From the NCBI GenBank assembly GCA_003223935.1, contig QHXQ01000035.1, positions 1 to 61,762 on the forward strand: a DNA stretch of 61,762 nt, given 5' to 3'. Every line of letters starts with the position of its first letter. The stretch's first letter is position 1. The notes under the pieces are model-generated. The model made no database searches, was not told the origin of the DNA, and saw only the letters and a program-made list of their open reading frames with translations. Of this stretch, positions 55,793 to 61,762 are shown piece after piece. Both the position numbers and the translations under genes were made by a program. The DNA is from Acidobacteriota bacterium (GTDB lineage Bacteria; Acidobacteriota; Blastocatellia; Pyrinomonadales; Pyrinomonadaceae).

Positions 55793-56731
55793 ATGTTTCT
55801 AATCATTCTTTCCACCTTTGTTTGTTTCACGCTCGGCGGGCTGGCTGTCTATTGGTTGATGTTCAAACCGGCGAGTGCGGCGACGGAACGTCTGCGGCGC
55901 ATGGGCGAGGCCGATCACGGTGTGAGCGCGCCGGTTATATCGGCTATGCCCACGCCCGGTGATAGTTCGATGGCAGTGCTGGCAGAGCGCGTGGCGCAGC
56001 CGCTACATAGGCTTGCACCGCCATCTGCGGCCGAAGCGCAGAAGCTGCAAAAGCAGTTGATGCAAGCGGGACATCGCTCGCCGAATGCGCCGATCTACTT
56101 TCGCGCGATTCAATTGCTGTCGCTCGTCGGATTTCCCGGCGCGGTCGCGTTTATGTGCGCGGTCTTGGGTCGTCCGCTCATGAGCGCGGTCAGTTGGATT
56201 CTGCTCGCGTTCGCCGTCGGTTTCTTTCTGCCGCGCTACGTCCTGCGCAAACTGATCAAGGCGCGGCAGCAGCGCGTGCGTTGGGGCCTCGCGGACGCGC
56301 TCGACCTGATGGTTGTCTCAATCGAAGCGGGTTTGGGATTGAACGCGGCGATGATCCGTGTCGGCGAAGAGTTGAAGGATGTGCATCGTGACATCAGTGA
56401 AGAATTTGAACTCTGCAACTTGGAGATTCGCGTCGGGCGCGAGCGCGATGAGGCTTTGCGCAACTTGGCAGAGCGCACCGGCGTTGACGACCTGCGCAGC
56501 CTCGTGGCGATGATGATTCAAGCCGACCGCTTCGGCACGTCAATCGCGCGCGCGGTGCGCGTCTATGCCGACAGCTTGCGCACGAAGCGCCGCCAGCGTG
56601 CGGAGCAGGCGGCACAGAAGGCGGCGGTGAAGTTGTTGTTCCCGCTCGCCTGCTTTCTGTTCCCGACACTCTTTATCGCCATCCTCGGCCCCGCAGCCCT
56701 GAACCTCATTGATACGTTCGGCAAAATGTAA
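55793..56731 (+). CDS. tadC: Tad inner membrane protein TadC
   Basis: 312 residues, GspF fold like TadB. N-terminal helix, linker, two central helices (about 105-150), core with ADALDLMVVSIEAGLGLNAAM and MMIQADRFGTSIARAVRVYA, and C-terminal helix LLFPLACFLFPTLFIAIL. ATG directly abuts hairpin o; no Shine-Dalgarno. Confidence 0.94.
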   Translation: MFLIILSTFVCFTLGGLAVYWLMFKPASAATERLRRMGEADHGVSAPVISAMPTPGDSSMAVLAERVAQPLHRLAPPSAAEAQKLQKQLMQAGHRSPNAPIYFRAIQLLSLVGFPGAVAFMCAVLGRPLMSAVSWILLAFAVGFFLPRYVLRKLIKARQQRVRWGLADALDLMVVSIEAGLGLNAAMIRVGEELKDVHRDISEEFELCNLEIRVGRERDEALRNLAERTGVDDLRSLVAMMIQADRFGTSIARAVRVYADSLRTKRRQRAEQAAQKAAVKLLFPLACFLFPTLFIAILGPAALNLIDTFGKM

Positions 56732-56751
56732 CGGGAGGTTTCAAACACATC

Positions 56752-57738
56752 ATGTGCAGACGCACCATCAACGCTTTTCTGATCGCCCTCGTGCTCACGC
56801 TCGGCGCAACCGCGCTCTGGACTGCGGGCACAACGGGCCGCGACGGCGACGACTCGGCCAACATCATCGCCGACAACGGCGCGCCCACCGGCACGTCGGA
56901 AGACGCCAATATGCCAGAAGCGCCGAAGAAGAAAAAAGGCGGCGGCTTTTTTCATGCTTTGAAAGCGCCGTTCAAAGCGGTCGGGCATCTGTTCGGCGGT
57001 CGTGATGATGACAAGCTCGCGCGTCTGTCGGAGAAGGACGTGAAGCGTTTTGAAAGCGCGAGCGTTGCGCGCGTCTATGACGCGCGCAACCCCGCGCCCA
57101 ACATCTCAGACGAAGGCGGCACAGCGCGCGAGCATCTGGAGCGCGGACGCGCGTTTCTCGACGGCGGGCAATTGACCGAAGCCATCGCTGAACTATCGCG
57201 CGCCGTCGCGCTCGATCCGAAGTTGAAGCAGGCACACAACCTGCTCGCGCAGGCTTACGACCGCAAGGGCCTGCACGAGAACGCGCGCAAATCTTTCGAG
57301 CGCGCGCTCGACGATGCGCCCGACGATCCGCAGACCTTGAACGACCTCGGCTACACGCTCTATCTCAACGGCAACTACCGCGCGGCGGTCGAGCGTCTGA
57401 AGCGCGCCGCGAAACTCGCGCCGAATGACGAGCGCATCTTGAACAATTTGGCGCTCGCGCAATGCCGGCTCGGCAAGTTCCACGACGCTTACAAAAGCTT
57501 TGCGCGCGCGGGCGGCGAGTTCAACGGCCGTCTGAACACCGCCACCTTGGCCGAGCGCATGGGCTACGACAACGAAGCCATCGCGCAGTACGAAGCCGCG
57601 CGCCGCTTGCAACCCGACTCGACGGTCGTCCTCCGCCGCCTCGCAGACCTCTATCATCGCGCAGGTCAAAGCGAAAAAGCTGATGATGCGCAACATGCGT
57701 TCGCAAGTGTGAGCGGTGAGGCGGTGGCGACAAAGTAG
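56752..57738 (+). CDS. TPR protein, TadD-like
   Basis: 328 residues. N-terminal membrane anchor or signal (INAFLIALVLTLGATALW). Basic KKKKGGGFFHALKAPFKAVG segment (about 62-80). From about 120 on, five or so TPR repeats: REHLERGRAFLDGGQLTEAI, AHNLLAQAYDRKGLHENA, TLNDLGYTLYLNGNYRAAV, ILNNLALAQCRLGKFHDA. TadD is the TPR lipoprotein/pilotin of Tad systems; position supports this role, lipobox not seen. Confidence 0.85.
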   Translation: MCRRTINAFLIALVLTLGATALWTAGTTGRDGDDSANIIADNGAPTGTSEDANMPEAPKKKKGGGFFHALKAPFKAVGHLFGGRDDDKLARLSEKDVKRFESASVARVYDARNPAPNISDEGGTAREHLERGRAFLDGGQLTEAIAELSRAVALDPKLKQAHNLLAQAYDRKGLHENARKSFERALDDAPDDPQTLNDLGYTLYLNGNYRAAVERLKRAAKLAPNDERILNNLALAQCRLGKFHDAYKSFARAGGEFNGRLNTATLAERMGYDNEAIAQYEAARRLQPDSTVVLRRLADLYHRAGQSEKADDAQHAFASVSGEAVATK

Positions 57739-57761
57739 AACATTCGTTTGGATGAAGGTGC

Positions 57762-59237
57762 ATGATGACGCAGACAACAATTCTCTCGCGGGTCGAGATT
57801 GAAAGCATGGGGCCGCCCGTGCCGGAAGAGTTGGCGGAGACCGATGTGTCGGCGAGTTTTCTCGCCGACCTCGCGCTCAAATTTGTGGCGCAGTTGGCCG
57901 AGCCGACGACCGCGAACATCGCGGCCGAGATTCATCTGCCGCGCGCTTTGACCGAAGAGGTGTTGCACCGGCTGACGCGCGAGAAGTTGATCGAGGTGCG
58001 CGCGCAGGCGGCCGTGGGCGCGACGCGCTATGCGATGCTTGAGCGCGGCTGGGAACGGTTGGCGCGTGCGCAACAGCTTTGCGGTTACAACGGCCCTGCG
58101 CCCGTGTCTCTGCGCGACTACGCGCATCTGATGCGTCTGCAAGCCGTGCCGTCAAAGCCTGCGACGATGGCGAGCGTGCGCGCGGCGATGCGCGATCTGG
58201 TGCTGCCTGATTCGCTCTTGCAGACCATCGGCTGCGTCGTCAACTCGCGCCGCTCACTCTTCATCACAGGCCCGCCGGGCACAGGCAAGACGGCCGTCGC
58301 CGAGCGCATCAACGGTGGCTTGGCTGGACACATCTGGATTCCTTACGCCGTTGAAATTGACGCACAGATCATTCGCATCTTCGACACGCACAATCACCGG
58401 CCGGTCGCAGCCGATGCGCTGCCCGCCGAATTTGATCGGCGTTGGGTCTGCATCGAGCGCCCGTTGGTGATCGTCGGCGGCGAGTTGACGATGGAGAACA
58501 CAGACCTCGTGTGGAGTGAAGCGGCGCGTTTTTATGAAGCGCCGTTTCAGATGAAGTCGAACGGCGGCACGCTCGTCATAGACGACTTCGGGCGGCAGCG
58601 CGTCGCGCCGGCCGATCTGTTGAATCGTTGGATCGTACCGCTTGAGCGGCGCGTTGATTATTTGACGCTGCACACAGGCAAGAAGATCGAAGTGCCGTTT
58701 GAGCAGTTGATCGTCTTCTCGACGAACCTGAATGAAAAAGATTTGGTTGACGAAGCATTTCTGCGGCGCATGGGTTATCGCGCGCGCGTCGAGCCGCCGA
58801 CGCCTGTGGCTTACGTCGAAATCTTTCGTCGCGCTGCCTTCACGCGGGGCTTGCGCGTCGAACAGACGATTCTCGATTACGTACTGAACAACTACATGCT
58901 TGAGCACCGGCAAATGAAGGCCTGCGAGCCGCGCGACCTGCTCGACCGCGTCGTGGACATCTGTCTGTTCGAGGGCACGCCGATTGAGTTGACGCCCAAG
59001 TTGATTGACGGTGCATGGCGCAACTACTTCGGCACGTCGCACGGTTTCAACACGCAGGAGCCTGAGCGGCGTGCGACTTCGGAGTTGCGCGACACAGGCC
59101 GCCTGCATCAATCAGGGCAATTGCATCAGACCGGCGCACGACAGTCGGGCGAACTGCGTCCGCCTGCCACCGCGCGCCATACTTCAGATTTGAACACACC
59201 CAAAGAGCACACGGATGTTGACCCGCTGCAAATTTGA
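57762..59237 (+). CDS. AAA+ ATPase with N-terminal winged helix
   Basis: 491 residues. Winged-helix-like N-terminus (about 25-95: TTANIAAEIHLPRALTEEVL), Walker A GPPGTGKT (about 170), Walker B GGTLVIDDFG, sensor FSTNLNEKDLVDEAFLRRMG. MoxR-like type. The tail (about 440-491) has short repeats: DTGRLHQSGQLHQTGARQSG. Overlaps the next gene by 23 bases. Next to Tad genes; perhaps remodels the pilus machine (inference). Confidence 0.85.
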   Translation: MMTQTTILSRVEIESMGPPVPEELAETDVSASFLADLALKFVAQLAEPTTANIAAEIHLPRALTEEVLHRLTREKLIEVRAQAAVGATRYAMLERGWERLARAQQLCGYNGPAPVSLRDYAHLMRLQAVPSKPATMASVRAAMRDLVLPDSLLQTIGCVVNSRRSLFITGPPGTGKTAVAERINGGLAGHIWIPYAVEIDAQIIRIFDTHNHRPVAADALPAEFDRRWVCIERPLVIVGGELTMENTDLVWSEAARFYEAPFQMKSNGGTLVIDDFGRQRVAPADLLNRWIVPLERRVDYLTLHTGKKIEVPFEQLIVFSTNLNEKDLVDEAFLRRMGYRARVEPPTPVAYVEIFRRAAFTRGLRVEQTILDYVLNNYMLEHRQMKACEPRDLLDRVVDICLFEGTPIELTPKLIDGAWRNYFGTSHGFNTQEPERRATSELRDTGRLHQSGQLHQTGARQSGELRPPATARHTSDLNTPKEHTDVDPLQI

Positions 59238-60255
59238 GCTTGTCTGCGCGCTACTCATCTGCCTCTTGCTGCCGATGTTGGCGCGCGCGGACAAACTGCA
59301 TCTGACAGATGGCACGACCATCGAAGCCGACGAAGTGTGGGATGATCCACAGGGCGTGTGGTATCGGCGCGGCGGCGTGACCTACTTGGTCGAGCGTGCG
59401 CACGTGAGCAAGATCGAGCACGAGCAACACACGCCAGCGAGCGATGCACCGAAGCACACGCAGACCTCGCGCGTGCTTGATGCAAGTGCGGTCGCTAACC
59501 AAACAACGCAAGCGCCACAACCGGGCGCGCGTGCGACCGACATTGCCGCCGTTACGTCAACCGATGCGCCGCATCAGCCGGTCTTGATCTACTTGGTCGG
59601 CGGCGCGAGTTTCGAGGTTGACGACGTGAACGAGTCGGCTGATGGCGTCTGGTACAAGCGCGGCAGTCTCTCGATCTTCATTGAGCGCGCGCGCATCGAA
59701 CGGATCGAGCGTGAGCAACCTGACACAGTCGCCGATGCGAAAGACGACAAGAGCGCGAAGCGTGAGCGGCGTTGGACGACAGGTAGCGCGCGGCTCGATG
59801 CGTTGATCAAACAGAACGGCGCGCGCTACGGCGTTGATCCTTATCTCGTCTTCTGTGTGATGGAGCAGGAGTCGCATTTCAATTCGGGCGCTGTGAGTCC
59901 GATGGGCGCACGTGGCTTGATGCAGTTGATGCCGGGCACGGCCGCCCGCTTCGGCGTGCGCCGGCCACACGACGCAGCGCAGAACGTGATGGGCGGCACA
60001 CGTTATCTGAAAGAATTACTCGGCAAGTTCAACGGGCGTGTTGACCTCGTGCTGGCGAGTTATAATGCGGGCGAGGGCGCGGTGCGTCGCTACGGCGGGC
60101 GCGTCCCACCGTTCCGCGAGACGCGCGCCTACGTGCGTCAGGTTGGCGGTCGCTACGGTTCGGTCGCACATCATGCGCCGCAGTCGAACGCAAACAAACC
60201 GGCCGCGAGCAACGTGCCGCCAGCAAACGCGAGTGCCCGCGCCGGCCAGAATTAG
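59215..60255 (+). CDS. Lytic transglycosylase (SLT domain)
   Basis: 346 residues, signal peptide about 1-25 (LICLLLPMLARA). Two tandem copies of a short beta module: LHLTDGTTIEADEVWDDPQG with VWYRRGGVTYLVERAHVSKIE, and LVGGASFEVDDVNESADG with VWYKRGSLSIFIERARIERIE. Then the SLT domain: catalytic Glu in MEQESHFNSGAVSPMG, ARGLMQLMPGTAARFGV, LVLASYNAGEGAV. Cuts peptidoglycan, which would let the pilus through the wall. Confidence 0.92.
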   Translation: MLTRCKFELVCALLICLLLPMLARADKLHLTDGTTIEADEVWDDPQGVWYRRGGVTYLVERAHVSKIEHEQHTPASDAPKHTQTSRVLDASAVANQTTQAPQPGARATDIAAVTSTDAPHQPVLIYLVGGASFEVDDVNESADGVWYKRGSLSIFIERARIERIEREQPDTVADAKDDKSAKRERRWTTGSARLDALIKQNGARYGVDPYLVFCVMEQESHFNSGAVSPMGARGLMQLMPGTAARFGVRRPHDAAQNVMGGTRYLKELLGKFNGRVDLVLASYNAGEGAVRRYGGRVPPFRETRAYVRQVGGRYGSVAHHAPQSNANKPAASNVPPANASARAGQN

Positions 60256-60266
60256 GATGTGAAGCG

Positions 60267-61061
60267 ATGAACACTTGCCTGCCGCGTCTGCTCTTGCTCT
60301 CGTGTCTATTCGTCTGCTCCGTCGTCGCACATGCACAGACGCAACCATCGACACAAACTGGTGACGCAGGGCCGTTGACCAACGCGGCCATCATCAAACT
60401 TGCGCGCGCGGGCTTCAGCGAGAAGACCATCATTGCGATCATCGGCGCGCGCCCCGTCCGTTTTGATCTCGCGCCTGATCGTCTGATCGAACTCAAGAAA
60501 CGCGGCGTCAGTGAAAAGATCATCCTCGCCATGCTCGCGCGCGACAACGGCACGGTGCTGGCCGACGACATGCCGGGCGATTCATTGGATAACGATCCGT
60601 TCTTCAACCCGGACAGATCGAAACATCCATCCGGCGCGGATTCGTCCGCGAGCAAAAACGATCCGAACGAAACAAACATCTTCGGCTCATCCGGCGGCGC
60701 ACATGGACGTTCGCGCGTGAACGGCATGAACGGCGGCACGGACGGCGACTCGCAGACGACGGGCACGGCGACCGTCCGCATCATGCGCCCGCCCGTTGAA
60801 GAGGGCGGCGCTGGAGCGCCCAAACTTGAACGCACGCCGACGCTCAACAACGATTCAATCGTAGAACTGGTCGAAGCCGGTTTCTCAGAAGGCACGATCA
60901 TACGCCGCATCGAAAGCTCGCCCGCCGATTTCGATCTCGCGCCCGCGAAGCTCACAGAGTTGCGCCGTCGCCGCGTCAGCGACGCGATCATCAACGCCAT
61001 GCGCGCCGCGATGAGCGACGAGCCTGCGGCGGGCACGACAAACGCACACCCGCAAAAGTAA
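60267..61061 (+). CDS. Exported protein with duplicated helical module
   Basis: 264 residues. Signal peptide about 1-24 (LLLLSCLFVCSVVAHAQ). Two copies of a module of about 55 residues, at about 32-90 and 195-250: IIKLARAGFSEKTIIAII + FDLAPDRLIELKKRGVSEKI and IVELVEAGFSEGTIIRRI + FDLAPAKLTELRRRRVSDAI. A Gly/Ser/Asn-rich disordered linker joins them. The module is seen in many Acidobacteria proteins from memory, function unknown. Confidence 0.8.
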   Translation: MNTCLPRLLLLSCLFVCSVVAHAQTQPSTQTGDAGPLTNAAIIKLARAGFSEKTIIAIIGARPVRFDLAPDRLIELKKRGVSEKIILAMLARDNGTVLADDMPGDSLDNDPFFNPDRSKHPSGADSSASKNDPNETNIFGSSGGAHGRSRVNGMNGGTDGDSQTTGTATVRIMRPPVEEGGAGAPKLERTPTLNNDSIVELVEAGFSEGTIIRRIESSPADFDLAPAKLTELRRRRVSDAIINAMRAAMSDEPAAGTTNAHPQK

Positions 61062-61065
61062 TTCA

Positions 61066-61762
61066 ATGCCACGTCTCTTTTGTCGTCTGCTTGCACTCGC
61101 CTGCGCGCTCGTCGCAGTGAGCGTCTGCGCGCAGACGCCGAAAGCCGATCCATCTTCGGCGCAGAAGATTGACGAGGACGAAGTGATCCGCGTCAACACG
61201 TCTGAGGTATTGCTGCCTGTGACGGTGCGCGATGCGGCGGGGCGTCTGGTGAGCGATCTAACGCGCGAAAGTTTTCGCGTCTTCGAGAACGGACGCGAGC
61301 AGCCGCTTAACGATCTCGCGCTCAGGCAAGTGCCGGTTGATGTCGCGTTGATGGTTGATGCTTCGTCTTCGGCCGCCGCGAACCTAGATGATTTTCGCCG
61401 TGCCGCCGAAGAGTTTGCCGCGCGGCTCGCGCCGGAAGATCGGATCAGTCTCGTCAAGTTCGATGATCACGTCGAGTTGCTGCAAGACTGGACAACTTCG
61501 CGCGTGCAACTGCGCCGCGCCTTGCGCCGCATCAACGGCGGCATGTTCACACGCTTCAACGATGCACTCTACCTTGCGGCGCGCGAACAGTTTCAAAACC
61601 CGCAACGCCGCCACGCCGTCGTCGTCCTCTCCGACGGCATAGACAGTGGGCGCGGCCAGACGACGCTCGAACAAGCTCTACGCGCGCTGCTCGAAGCCGG
61701 CGCGACTGTCTATGTGATCAGCAACACGGAGATCGAGCGCGCGCACAAGCAAGCGGAACTCG
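61066..61762 (+). CDS. VWA domain protein (Acidobacteria VWFA-related family), 3' partial
   Basis: Open to the window end (232 codons). Signal peptide about 1-22 (LLALACALVAVSVCAQ). VRVNTSEVLLPVTVRDAAG-like lead (here IRVNTSEVLLPVTVRDAAG) and LTRESFRVFENGREQ match the start of the VWFA-related Acidobacterial family; the VWA domain follows with MIDAS DASSS and VVLSDGIDSG. Secreted; role in adhesion or assembly is guesswork. Confidence 0.9.
   Translation, partial: MPRLFCRLLALACALVAVSVCAQTPKADPSSAQKIDEDEVIRVNTSEVLLPVTVRDAAGRLVSDLTRESFRVFENGREQPLNDLALRQVPVDVALMVDASSSAAANLDDFRRAAEEFAARLAPEDRISLVKFDDHVELLQDWTTSRVQLRRALRRINGGMFTRFNDALYLAAREQFQNPQRRHAVVVLSDGIDSGRGQTTLEQALRALLEAGATVYVISNTEIERAHKQAEL

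Overview
The window is a GC-rich bacterial chromosome segment with many GCGC and CGCG runs. It most likely comes from the Acidobacteriota, class Blastocatellia. Three things suggest this: the VWA protein at the right edge starts like the VWFA-related family typical of Acidobacteria; the block thrS-infC-rpmI-rplT-pheS-pheT runs into zapB-zapA-6S RNA-ymdB; and there is a Tad pilus locus with two TadE genes and a CpaE protein. The taxonomic call is inference from gene content, not from a marker gene.

Layout. 1-2.5 kb: 3' part of a class II lanthipeptide synthetase. 2.8-5.1 kb: a MarR-pirin-nitroreductase operon whose promoter -10 lies in a palindrome. 5.2-10.7 kb: an accessory island with a 21-bp tandem array, a small ORF coupled to an XRE regulator, two apparently leaderless small genes, a class II tRNA with an Asp (GUC) anticodon, an IS1-like transposase co-transcribed with a ClpP-like protease, a receiver domain that has lost its first strand, and a 198-bp element with long terminal inverted repeats. 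10.7-23.5 kb: the translation and division block; infC starts with the rare codon AUC. 23.5-38 kb: thioesterase, a metalloprotease-like protein, acyl-CoA carboxylase beta, AtuA-like genes, crotonases, a two-subunit isobutyryl-CoA-type mutase, an FtsB/DivIC-like gene and a phosphohexomutase. This looks like branched-chain or isoprenoid acyl-CoA breakdown. 38.7-45.2 kb: a sigma-54 activator, a mini site-2 protease broken by an amber codon, and two large membrane proteins. 45.7-61.8 kb: the Tad locus (flp, cpaA, cpaB, cpaC, tadG-like, tadE x2, cpaE, cpaF, tadB, tadC, tadD) followed by an AAA ATPase, a lytic transglycosylase, a duplicated-module exported protein and a VWA protein.

The most striking window-wide signal is a set of about 15 intergenic elements built from tandem 7-bp units, most folding into long hairpins. 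The unit differs from site to site while the architecture stays the same. They usually begin at the upstream stop codon and end just before the downstream start codon, and many of those downstream genes have no Shine-Dalgarno sequence.
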